Origin: Spirochaetia bacterium | GTDB taxonomy: Bacteria; Spirochaetota; Spirochaetia; Treponematales; Treponemataceae | Assembly: GCA_900769985.1 (NCBI GenBank) | Contig: CAAGIS010000055.1 | Span: 1-9,386, forward strand | DNA length: 9,386 bases | Direction: 5' to 3' | In this document: positions 1 to 6,194 of the stretch, piece by piece | How positions within the stretch are numbered: position 1 is the stretch's first letter | How the letters are laid out: each line of letters starts with the position of its first letter | Notes under the pieces: generated by a model | What the model was told of the DNA's origin: nothing | Database searches by the model: none | Seen by the model: the letters and a program-made list of their open reading frames with translations, nothing else | Program-made: the position numbers and the translations under genes

Positions 1-69
1 AGTTACATCAGCGCAGAAACTCTTCGCGAGCAGAAAATTGACTTGGAGAAGGAGCAGAAAGCAGCCTGA
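1..69 (+). CDS. C-terminal tail of an unidentified protein (5' truncated by window edge)
   Basis: Frame 1 is open from the first base and ends at TGA 67-69, giving 22 residues (SYISAETLREQKIDLEKEQK then AA). The stretch is charged and helix-prone, with alternating Glu/Lys like the end of a coiled coil, and its codons look protein-coding compared with the AT-rich DNA that follows. I do not recognise the family. ISAETL faintly recalls a motif in isoleucyl-tRNA synthetase C-terminal domains, but the protein ends only a few residues later, which does not fit well, so no name is given. The reading could also be chance, because only 69 bases are visible. Confidence 0.4.
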   Translation, partial: SYISAETLREQKIDLEKEQKAA

Positions 70-112
70 TTTGAATGACTTTTTTCAGAGAAATTGCGAA
101 CAAATCTTGACG

Positions 113-268
113 CTATCTTTGTTTGTCGGTCAAATCAGATAATTCTTTATTGTTTTCAAATTCTGGAATCGGTATTTGTTCAAAGTATTGTGGTTTTACT
201 TCAATATAGCCGCCATTTCTAACTGCACAAATAGACGTTTTGAAACATTTGGTTCTCCGTCTGTGCGT
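113..268 (-). pseudogene. Remnant of a TaqI/Eco57I-like type IIG restriction enzyme C-terminus
   Basis: Reading the minus strand in the frame that ends at TAG 113-115, the last 36 residues before the stop include RNGGYIEVKPQYFEQIPIPE followed by an acidic linker and ELSDLTDKQR. Gly-Tyr-(Ile/Phe)-Glu-x-Lys-x-Gln-Tyr-(hydrophobic)-Glu-x-(Ile/Leu)-Pro-(Ile)-Pro is the pattern I know from the C-terminal target-recognition domain (TaqI_C type) of type IIG restriction-methylation enzymes. In those enzymes a Leu-x-Asp-Lys helix usually follows and the protein continues further. Here the frame stops right after DKQR. Upstream, the frame turns into Arg/Thr-rich nonsense and hits TGA at 269-271, while the neighbouring frame carries a different open stretch (TKIERTDGEPNVSKRL), so a frameshift near 230 is likely. 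There is no methylase motif or intact gene in the window. The identification rests on one short motif and is tentative. Confidence 0.42.
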
Positions 269-296
269 TCAATTTTAGTTCTGCCTGTGTTTTACT

Positions 297-326
297 TTAG
301 CATTTTTGGGGAGAATTTTCTATAAA
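297..326 (+). promoter_or_regulatory. Possible distal promoter ahead of the argC leader palindrome
   Basis: TTAGCA at 297-302 (four of six matches to the sigma-70 -35 box) is followed after 18 bases by TATAAA at 321-326 (five of six matches to -10). Transcription would begin near 333 and carry the inverted-repeat element at 349-416 into an argC leader of roughly 220 nt. In AT-rich DNA such pairs arise often by chance, so this is a weak call. Confidence 0.25.
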
Positions 327-348
327 AAGTGAAAGTCAGAAAAAAAGC

Positions 349-416
349 TGCAAGTTCGGGATGATTTTAGAAACAAAACGGGAACTTAAATACTTAAGTT
401 GACCGCCCGAACCGCA
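349..416. promoter_or_regulatory. Nested inverted-repeat element with competing pairings upstream of argC
   Basis: The core is a perfect 18-base hairpin, AACTTAA (383-389), ATAC loop (390-393), TTAAGTT (394-400). Around it GTTCGGG (354-360) is fully complementary to CCCGAAC (406-412), and this outer stem extends with TGC (349-351) against GCA (414-416) across a small internal loop. A second CGGG at 379-382 can also pair with CCCG (406-409), so two arrangements are mutually exclusive. As DNA, the 18-bp AT-rich palindrome has the size and symmetry of a dimeric-repressor operator, and ARG boxes are 18-bp AT-rich palindromes, although this one does not clearly match the known consensus. As RNA, it would need the distal promoter at 297-326. 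Function is not established. Confidence 0.4.
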
Positions 417-451
417 AGACAATCAAAGCAAAAAGTTATAAAAAAACATAG

Positions 452-480
452 TTGTCTAATTGCAATAAAGGTATTAAAAT
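452..480 (+). promoter_or_regulatory. Probable sigma-70 promoter of argC
   Basis: TTGTCT (452-457, four of six to TTGACA) and TAAAAT (475-480, five of six to TATAAT) are separated by exactly 17 bases. Transcription would begin near 487, leaving a leader of about 65 nt before the argC start at 552. It is the best-spaced pair in the A-rich tract ahead of the gene. Confidence 0.5.
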
Positions 481-551
481 CTTGAAATTAAGCAAAAGAT
501 AAAAGAAAACACCGGTGGATAATATGATGCCGGGGGTTATTGGAGTAGTGC

Positions 552-1502
552 ATGGCATATAAAATTTTTATTGACGGAAAAGAAGGAACTACCGGATTAA
601 AGATATATGAACGGTTTGCAGGGCGCAGTGATATTGAAATTTTACAGATTGATGATGAAAAACGCAAAGACCCTGCTGAAAAAGCAAAGATGATAAATGC
701 TTCGGACTTTACTTTTTTGTGTTTGCCCGATGCTGCAAGTATTGAATCTGTTGCGCTTTGTACAAATCCAAAGACAAGGATTATTGATGCTTCTACTGCT
801 CATAGAATAAATCCTGACTGGGCTTATGGCTTCCCGGAGCTTGATAAATCATTCAGGGAAAAAATCATTTCTTCAAACAGAGTTGCTGTTCCGGGGTGCT
901 ATGCTTCTGGTTTTGTTGCCATAGCTTATCCTCTTGTAAAGGCAGGAATCCTTCCGAGAGATTATCCTGTTGTAGTTCATGCGGTAAGCGGATATTCAGG
1001 TGCAGGAAAAAAGGCAATCGCACAATACGAAGCTGCAGACAGAGATAAGAGTCTTGATTCGCCACGGTTGTATGCTCTGACACAAAGTCATAAACATTTG
1101 CCTGAAATGAAAAAAATTCCGGGGCTTGATTTTGAACCTGTTTTTAATCCGTATGTCTGTGATTATTTTCAGGGAATGACTGTAACTGTCGGCTTGCACT
1201 CAAGATTGCTTTCAAAAAAGGTAAGTGCAAAAGACATCTGGCAAATGTTTGCAAGTCATTACGATGGCTGCAATTTTGTAAAGGTTGCCGGTTTTATGGG
1301 GGAAGGAACATTGACAGAACAGTTCATTCCTGCAAATACTCTGGCAGGAACTAATGAAATGCAGGTTTTCGTTTACGGCAATGACGAGCGGATTGACATA
1401 ACTACAAGATTTGACAATCTCGGGAAAGGTGCTTCTGGCGCTGCAGTTCAGTGTTTAAATATCATGATGGGCATCGATGAAACAACAGGGCTAAAAAATT
1501 AA
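552..1502 (+). CDS. argC: N-acetyl-gamma-glutamyl-phosphate reductase, type 2 (ArgC)
   Basis: ArgC carries out the NADPH-dependent reduction of N-acetyl-glutamyl phosphate to N-acetylglutamate semialdehyde, the third step of arginine biosynthesis, in the cytoplasm. The 316-residue length and motifs fit the shorter type 2 form rather than the roughly 345-residue type 1. The N-terminal dinucleotide-binding loop is DGKEGTTGLKIYER (residues 8-21). LPDAAS (59-63 region), DASTAHR (79-84) and YGFPE (92-96) follow. The catalytic cysteine is Cys116 in VAVPGCYASG. SGYSGAGKK (146-154) and SHKHLPEM (179-186), with the usual active-site histidines, complete the semialdehyde-dehydrogenase-like catalytic domain. 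The ATG is preceded by GGAG at 542-545 with a 6-base spacer, which supports this start. No other arg gene is in the window, so it appears monocistronic, with its own promoter. Its 3' end converges on the minus-strand transglycosylase gene, 51 bases away. No sign of damage. Confidence 0.93.
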   Translation: MAYKIFIDGKEGTTGLKIYERFAGRSDIEILQIDDEKRKDPAEKAKMINASDFTFLCLPDAASIESVALCTNPKTRIIDASTAHRINPDWAYGFPELDKSFREKIISSNRVAVPGCYASGFVAIAYPLVKAGILPRDYPVVVHAVSGYSGAGKKAIAQYEAADRDKSLDSPRLYALTQSHKHLPEMKKIPGLDFEPVFNPYVCDYFQGMTVTVGLHSRLLSKKVSAKDIWQMFASHYDGCNFVKVAGFMGEGTLTEQFIPANTLAGTNEMQVFVYGNDERIDITTRFDNLGKGASGAAVQCLNIMMGIDETTGLKN

Positions 1503-1526
1503 AAAGCCGCTTTGATTTGTTCAGCG
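1493..1526 (-). terminator. Possible terminator for the LysM-slt operon, overlapping the end of argC
   Basis: On the minus strand, just after the transglycosylase stop, CGCTGA-ACAAA-TCA-AA-GCG forms a six-pair stem with a two-base bulge. It is followed by GCTTTTTAATTTTTT, a T-rich tail as expected for intrinsic termination. The plus strand has no T-run after the stem, so it would work only leftward. The stem is short and bulged, so this is moderate to weak. Confidence 0.35.
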
Positions 1527-1553
1527 TGTAAGCATACAGAGTGAATTTTTGAA

Positions 1554-3737
1554 TTACATCATTTCTGTGATTATATCGCACGGATTTTTATCGTAATAAA
1601 GCCAAGCATAAATGGCGGCACTTTGAATGACTTTTCTGCCGTAGTTTCTTGTTTCTGCAATAGGGATTGTTTCTAAAAATAAATTTGACGGCAAATCTTT
1701 GTACATTCCGAGTCCGATTCTTGAAGTCTGCAACCACCGCCTGACTTTTGTAGCGCCGGCATTATATGCAAACAGCGCAAGAATATCCGAATTGTCAAGC
1801 CGTTTTACAAGACTTGAATAGTAATAAGTTCCGACACGGATATTTGTCAGAGGGTCTGTAATGTCAGGATTCTCAAGTTTTAATTTTTTTACGCACTCGT
1901 CAAAAGTCGGCTTCATAAGCTGTGTCAGCCCTTGTGCGCCTTTATTGCTTTCTACAATTGGATTAAAAAAACTTTCTGTCCTGATAAGTCCGAGAATGTC
2001 GTATTCTTCAACTTCAAATTCTTTTGCAGCAGCGGCAATTTCTTTTGAAAAATTTTTCGGATATGAAAGTTCAAAAACTTTTTTATTAAGCGGTACATTG
2101 TCAAGGTTTGCAGTTTTTGAAATCATTTGCAGGCTTTTATAATAATTGTTGTTTTGCGCATTTCCGCATGAGTGTAAAAAGTCAGAGAGTTTTGAAATCG
2201 TATCAATGCTAAAGGCGTTTGGATTTTGCGCATAAAAATAAGACCATTCAGGATAAATAAATTCTTCAAAGCCAAAATCTGCGTAACCTTGCAAAAGAAT
2301 TTCTGCTTCATAATCATTTTCTGCAACAGTTGCGGTTGCAGGAAAGAAAATGTTTTTTTCGATTTCATATATCGACAGGTTCAGTTCTTTTGCTGCAAGA
2401 AGCCTGTAATAAACGTCAGTTCCGGCATTAAGCTCAAAGGCTTTTAAAAAGGCTTCCTGTTTTTCCTGTTCAGTTCCTTGTAAAAAGCCTTTGTCAATTA
2501 GCTGTCCGGTCAGATATGCAAATTTTGAAGTGCTTGCATTGTCTGCATATCCGTCAATTATCTTGTAGATTTTAGAAAATGACTTCCATTTTGCACTTGT
2601 AAAAAGTAGCAGCGAGAGGTTGTCGAGAAAGTCTGCAAAATAATATGGGTTGTGCCAGGTTGAACAGTATTTTTCAAGATAGTCGATGCATTTTTCAGTT
2701 GAGTCTGTAAGTTTGGAATTTAACAAAAACCAGAGTGCCATATCGTAGTCTTCGGCAGTCTGCGCACAATTTAATGCATCTGTAAATGCCTGTTCCGTTT
2801 TGGAAATGTATGTTCCTGCTTTTTCAAAAATCCTTCCTGCATAAATGAGTGAATAAAATTTTATTTCTGCATTTTCTGCAAGTGCGGAATTGCTCAAGTC
2901 AAGAAAATAATTTGCATTCTGAAAATTCTGTCTGCTTGTTGAAAAAAAAGTTTTTCCCATATCTGCGACAATGTATTTAGTCAATGGAATTACATTTTGT
3001 TTTATGCAGTATTCATCGATTGTATCTAAAAAACTGGAGGCAGACGAATAATCTTTTATACTGCAGAAAATCCTGAATTTTATCAGGCATGAAAGAAGCG
3101 CATTATAAATTGAAGCATTGTATTCTCCGAGTTTCATCAGCTGACTTTTGTCGGCTTTTACCGGTTCAATTAATTCGATTTGCGTTGCATCAAGTTTGTC
3201 TTTTAAAAACTCGTTGTAAAAATCGATGTGTTCTTGAGAAATTTTTCTGTCTGTAAACCACTGGCTTGTCGTTTTGCTTAAACGGGAATCCTGTTTTTCG
3301 TGCATTGACAGAAGGCGTATTTTTGCAAGGTCATTCGGGCATGTTGAAATGTCTGTGGAATTTGTTGAATTTATGACAAGCGCATATTCCTGATTTTCAA
3401 AAAAAATCTTGCAGGCAAAAAGAAGTGCGTCATCGTCATTGTAAATTTTTAAATATTTTTTTGCTTCTTCAATCTGCTGCTGAATGTTGCCGAGTTTTAT
3501 TTTTTGTTCAAAACTGCGGCGGCTTACGTATTTTGTTCCATTAGAAATTGCTTTGTCAAAGTGATTCATTGCTGCCTTTGTATTTTTCTGCTGAACAGAT
3601 TTAAGGCCCATAAAATAATCTGTATCAGCGCCATAAATTTTTTGCAGCGAATTTTCATTCTTAGAAATTTTACAACCGACATTAAAAGTTATAAAAAGAA
3701 TTCCACAAAAAAGAGAAAGTTGTTTTTTAAATTTCAT
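1554..3737 (-). CDS. Slt-type soluble lytic transglycosylase, probable lipoprotein
   Basis: This 727-residue exported enzyme is predicted to cleave the MurNAc-GlcNAc bond of peptidoglycan with formation of 1,6-anhydro ends (GH23 family). The N-terminus MKFKKQLSLFCGILFITF is a signal peptide ending at Cys22 in FNVGC. This resembles a relaxed spirochaete lipobox, so it is probably lipid-anchored and periplasmic. Residues 30-550 are alpha-helical with Tyr/Ala-rich pairs typical of the Slt70 superhelical or TPR-like ring. The catalytic domain occupies about 562-715. Its catalytic Glu588 lies in GLIRTESFFNP, followed by NKGAQGLTQLMKPT (598-611), AYNAG (657-661) and the late ETRNYGRKV motif. The gene begins 14 bases after the LysM-protein stop with only a weak TTGAG as ribosome binding site, which suggests cotranscription and translational coupling. 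I give no gene symbol because spirochaete names for this family vary. The family is secure; the exact substrate preference is not visible. Confidence 0.88.
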   Translation of the reverse strand: MKFKKQLSLFCGILFITFNVGCKISKNENSLQKIYGADTDYFMGLKSVQQKNTKAAMNHFDKAISNGTKYVSRRSFEQKIKLGNIQQQIEEAKKYLKIYNDDDALLFACKIFFENQEYALVINSTNSTDISTCPNDLAKIRLLSMHEKQDSRLSKTTSQWFTDRKISQEHIDFYNEFLKDKLDATQIELIEPVKADKSQLMKLGEYNASIYNALLSCLIKFRIFCSIKDYSSASSFLDTIDEYCIKQNVIPLTKYIVADMGKTFFSTSRQNFQNANYFLDLSNSALAENAEIKFYSLIYAGRIFEKAGTYISKTEQAFTDALNCAQTAEDYDMALWFLLNSKLTDSTEKCIDYLEKYCSTWHNPYYFADFLDNLSLLLFTSAKWKSFSKIYKIIDGYADNASTSKFAYLTGQLIDKGFLQGTEQEKQEAFLKAFELNAGTDVYYRLLAAKELNLSIYEIEKNIFFPATATVAENDYEAEILLQGYADFGFEEFIYPEWSYFYAQNPNAFSIDTISKLSDFLHSCGNAQNNNYYKSLQMISKTANLDNVPLNKKVFELSYPKNFSKEIAAAAKEFEVEEYDILGLIRTESFFNPIVESNKGAQGLTQLMKPTFDECVKKLKLENPDITDPLTNIRVGTYYYSSLVKRLDNSDILALFAYNAGATKVRRWLQTSRIGLGMYKDLPSNLFLETIPIAETRNYGRKVIQSAAIYAWLYYDKNPCDIITEMM

Positions 3738-3751
3738 AGTAAACTCAAAAT

Positions 3752-5350
3752 TTATTCAGCAGGAATAATTATTGTCGTTCCTGAAATAATATGGTCAGGA
3801 TTTTTTATTCCGTTATATTTTGCAATCTTAGGATATTTCCACGGATTGTTGTAATACGATTTTGCAAGATCCCAAAGTGTGTCGCCCCATTTTATTTTGT
3901 AAGTGATGTTCTTTGTATTGACAGGTTTTTCCTGCGGAACTTCCGGTACGACTTTTTCTGCAGGGGCAATGACGATTTCGTTTTCCTTTGCCTCATATTT
4001 TGGCTGGGTTTCTTTTTGTTCCGGGGCTTTTGTCTGTTCAGTTATAGTTTTGGCAGATTCTTTTTCTGCCTGTTTTTTTACAAGGTTGAATTTTGACGGA
4101 ATGACAAACAGAATTAGGAGAACCGCAATTATACAGATTACTGCGCATGTAATGCAGATGGTAACAGGCACTTTTGTTTTTTTGTTTATAACTTCTGATT
4201 CAATTGAATCTGATGCGTGACCTTCTTTTGTTTCTTCGTCGAGAATGTCAGAAAAATCAAGTCCGGCATTATTTGATGCAGACAGATTTTCTTCCTGTTC
4301 AAAACTGTCGTTAAAAAGGGAATCTTCTGTTTCTGCATTTTCTGTACTTGCTTCATCTGTCTGCGTTTCTGTCGTTTCGTCATTTGTCGGTTCTGTAACG
4401 CTTTCGTCAGAGATTGTGTCTGCGCTTTCAGAATCTGACATCTCGTCAAAAGTGTCATCGATAGAAAAATCATCAGAAAAATCATCTGGTATGTTAAAGT
4501 CATCGTCAGAAATTGCCGTGTCTGCCGTGTCTGACAGGACTTCATCTGACACGTTTTCAGATAGCGAAGTTTCATCTGCAATCGTATCATCTGAAAAAAT
4601 GTCGTCTGATATTTCTTCTGAAATCGTTTCGTCTGAATCGTTTGAACTATCTGAGGTTTCTGAACTTTCGTCTTTTTTATTTTTTAATGCAAGGGCAGCA
4701 GCTGCTCCTAAAAGTCCTGCTCCTGCGGCTACTGCAGCATTGTTTTTTGAGTCAGACTCTTCTGCATCTGTTGAGTCTGTTTCAACAGTTTCGTCAAATG
4801 CTTCCTGATTTTCTTCTGAAGGTTCTTCTACGATTGAATCGACGTTTAAAGAATTCGGGTCAAAGTTAAAATCATCGTCTGCAGAAAAACTGTCATCTTG
4901 AACAGGAGTAGAAATGTTTTTTTCCAAATCAAAATCATCGTCAGCTGCAATGTCAGAAAAGTCTGCAAAGTCTTCTGTTTCTGCAATCGTTACGTCTGAC
5001 GGTTCGCTGCGCTGTTCGATTGTGCGCGAAACAAGGCTTACTGTAGTTGAAGAATCTTTGCCTGTTTCGGGGTCGTGGAGTTCTGCGTGAAGTTCATTGT
5101 TTTCATCGATTGAAATATCCAGCGCGATGTCCGGTTCTCCGTTGGGGTGTTTTATAAGGTGCTTGATTTCAAGAGTATCGACGTATTCTGCATCTTGCAT
5201 GGATTCGGTTTCTGAGCGATACAAATCAACTTGAACAGTTGTCTGATTGTCTTTGACAGTTGTGAGATTTAATTCTTTTTTTTCTGCAGTTCCTTCTTTT
5301 AAAATAGGATAGAACGAACCGTCTGCAAGTTTAATACCAATAGTTTTCAT
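3752..5350 (-). CDS. Single-pass membrane protein: Hsp70 substrate-binding-like domain, acidic linker, C-terminal LysM
   Basis: The protein has 532 residues. Residues 1-115 read like the beta-sandwich substrate-binding domain of Hsp70/DnaK without its ATPase: IGIKLADGSFYPILKEGT, then TTVKDNQTTVQVDLYRSE, then GEPDIALDISIDENNELHAE and DPETGK, in the same order as in DnaK. Residues 116-385 are strongly acidic, Ser/Asp/Glu/Thr-rich and probably disordered, interrupted by a small Ala/Gly patch (204-222). One membrane helix spans about 394-417. Residues 418-480 are a Lys/Pro/Glu linker, and 483-530 form a LysM fold (YKIKWGDTLWDLAKSYYNNP ... IISGTTIIIP), which binds GlcNAc-containing glycans. There is no signal peptide, so the N-terminus should be cytoplasmic and LysM periplasmic. 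The start is supported by GGGGTGAT just upstream and a good promoter. The next gene, 14 bp on, is a lytic transglycosylase, pointing to an envelope role. The domain reading is firm for LysM, good for the Hsp70-like part. The function is unknown. Confidence 0.85.
   Translation of the reverse strand: MKTIGIKLADGSFYPILKEGTAEKKELNLTTVKDNQTTVQVDLYRSETESMQDAEYVDTLEIKHLIKHPNGEPDIALDISIDENNELHAELHDPETGKDSSTTVSLVSRTIEQRSEPSDVTIAETEDFADFSDIAADDDFDLEKNISTPVQDDSFSADDDFNFDPNSLNVDSIVEEPSEENQEAFDETVETDSTDAEESDSKNNAAVAAGAGLLGAAAALALKNKKDESSETSDSSNDSDETISEEISDDIFSDDTIADETSLSENVSDEVLSDTADTAISDDDFNIPDDFSDDFSIDDTFDEMSDSESADTISDESVTEPTNDETTETQTDEASTENAETEDSLFNDSFEQEENLSASNNAGLDFSDILDEETKEGHASDSIESEVINKKTKVPVTICITCAVICIIAVLLILFVIPSKFNLVKKQAEKESAKTITEQTKAPEQKETQPKYEAKENEIVIAPAEKVVPEVPQEKPVNTKNITYKIKWGDTLWDLAKSYYNNPWKYPKIAKYNGIKNPDHIISGTTIIIPAE
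4196..5005 (-). repeat. Low-complexity acidic Ser/Asp/Glu coding tract
   Basis: This 810-base stretch encodes residues 116-385 of the LysM protein. On the plus strand it is crowded with short degenerate units such as TCATCTGA, TCGTCAGA and GTCTGA, corresponding to SDD, SDE and SDET codons. It contains no exact long tandem repeat, but the biased base use opens long shadow frames on the other strand and in another minus frame. Such tracts can change length by slippage between strains. Confidence 0.6.
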
Positions 5351-5377
5351 AAATCACCCCAAATATACTTATAATAT

Positions 5378-5406
5378 ATTATCGGCAAATTTTATTTATT
5401 TGTCTA
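5378..5406 (-). promoter_or_regulatory. Sigma-70 promoter of the LysM-slt operon
   Basis: On the minus strand TAGACA (5406-5401, five of six to the -35 box) and GATAAT (5383-5378, five of six to the -10 box) are separated by exactly 17 bases. Transcription would begin near 5371, about 20 bases ahead of the LysM-gene start and just upstream of its GGGGTGAT ribosome binding site. A perfect 12-base palindrome, ATAATATATTAT (5371-5382), overlaps the -10 and the start point and could be an operator or simply AT-richness. Confidence 0.6.
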
Positions 5407-5413
5407 TGGGAAT

Positions 5414-6187
5414 TTAGAAAATCTCGTTTTTGTGTTTTAATCCCAATTTTGCTAAAGCTTGAACTTGATTGTCAGATTGTTCTGTCTGTAAAAAATTTTT
5501 CAAATCGATTGTAAATCTGTTCATCGAAAAATGCTGAAAAACAAAGACAGAATTCCAAAAAGGGCTGTCGGAATATTCTTGTTTTAGAATTTCTTTATAA
5601 GGAACGAAAATTCCGCCTTTTTTAAGTTCAGCGTAACCGACAAGCCATAACTGAGGACGAATGGAATTTTCTTTTTCTGCGAGGGAGCAAAGGTTTTTAT
5701 GAAGATTTGCGGTTTCTTTTGCCATCCATTGTTGGCTTTCTAAAATCAGTTTTTTTGCACAGGAATTTGTGGCAGACAATTCTTCTGCGATTTTTGAAAG
5801 GTGTTTTGTCTTTGCAGAATGAACCGGCGTTTTGTTAAGAATGATTACGTTTTTTCTAAAATCAATCTGAAACTCAGGGTTTTGTTTAAAAAATCTGTCT
5901 GCAAGTTTTCCTGCCTGTCCGATAAGATATTTTCTGTTGATTTTAAGTTGCTCGGATTTTCCGGGATTATCGCCGATTAAAATCAGTTTTATCTGTGAGT
6001 CTTGAGTTAAGTCGTCCAGTGCGGTGTTGTAAACGACAGGCGTTTCAAAACTGTAATCGGGGGTGTCTGCTTTTGCAGTTTTTTTTTGCAGTGGAATAAG
6101 GTCGTCAGAAAATTTCTGCCACTCAAGGCACTTGGCTTTAAAACGCTCTTTAAACTCTGTAAAGGTATTCCACTGCGATTCTGTCAT
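5414..6187 (-). CDS. Uracil-DNA-glycosylase-superfamily protein, divergent
   Basis: The protein has 257 residues. The UDG-superfamily signature is visible. LILIGDNPGKSEQ (68-80) stands where the catalytic-loop motif lies (GQDPYH in family 1, GMNPGP in SMUG1, GEAPG in family 4). YLIGQAGKLADRFF (87-100) matches the conserved G-x-(A)-G helix that follows. ILNKTPVHS (116-124) matches the N-x-(V/T)-P strand that contacts the base. FQHFSMNR (217-224) stands for motif B with its conserved histidine (HPSP-like in others). The predicted role is removal of uracil or a related damaged base from DNA. The loop sequence fits none of the classical families exactly, so substrate and even activity are uncertain. 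It lacks the four-cysteine iron-sulfur pattern of families 4 and 5. It starts 7 bases after the HdeD-family stop, with GAGGAA inside the end of that gene as a distant ribosome binding site, so the two are probably cotranscribed. Confidence 0.68.
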   Translation of the reverse strand: MTESQWNTFTEFKERFKAKCLEWQKFSDDLIPLQKKTAKADTPDYSFETPVVYNTALDDLTQDSQIKLILIGDNPGKSEQLKINRKYLIGQAGKLADRFFKQNPEFQIDFRKNVIILNKTPVHSAKTKHLSKIAEELSATNSCAKKLILESQQWMAKETANLHKNLCSLAEKENSIRPQLWLVGYAELKKGGIFVPYKEILKQEYSDSPFWNSVFVFQHFSMNRFTIDLKNFLQTEQSDNQVQALAKLGLKHKNEIF

Positions 6188-6194
6188 TTACGGA

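Larger units (their letters stand above)
70..551. other. Long intergenic region upstream of argC, no intact gene
   Basis: No intact coding frame of useful length is present on either strand. The left half carries a decayed restriction-enzyme-like reading on the minus strand (113-268). The middle has a weak promoter-like pair (297-326) followed by a nested inverted-repeat element (349-416). The right half is very A-rich and holds the best argC promoter candidate (452-480) and the argC ribosome binding site (GGAG at 542-545). I saw no tRNA and no rho-independent terminator for the gene ending at 69. Confidence 0.7.

Noticed and set aside
1..69. Naming the first partial gene as ileS
   Set aside because: The only support is the short ISAETL resemblance; the distance to the stop codon does not fit well, so it is left unnamed.
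3504..4096. Plus-strand frames with hydrophobic, Phe- and Cys-rich products
   Set aside because: They are antisense to the transglycosylase and LysM genes, which have clear domains and signals; the hydrophobicity follows from complementing Lys/Glu-rich codons.
4186..4590. 134-codon minus-strand frame rich in Gln, Met and Leu
   Set aside because: It is another frame of the same low-complexity tract, with no ribosome binding site and no recognisable fold.
4245..4808. 187-codon plus-strand frame rich in Ser/Val
   Set aside because: It is the complement of the acidic low-complexity tract of the LysM protein; repetitive codons keep the opposite strand open.
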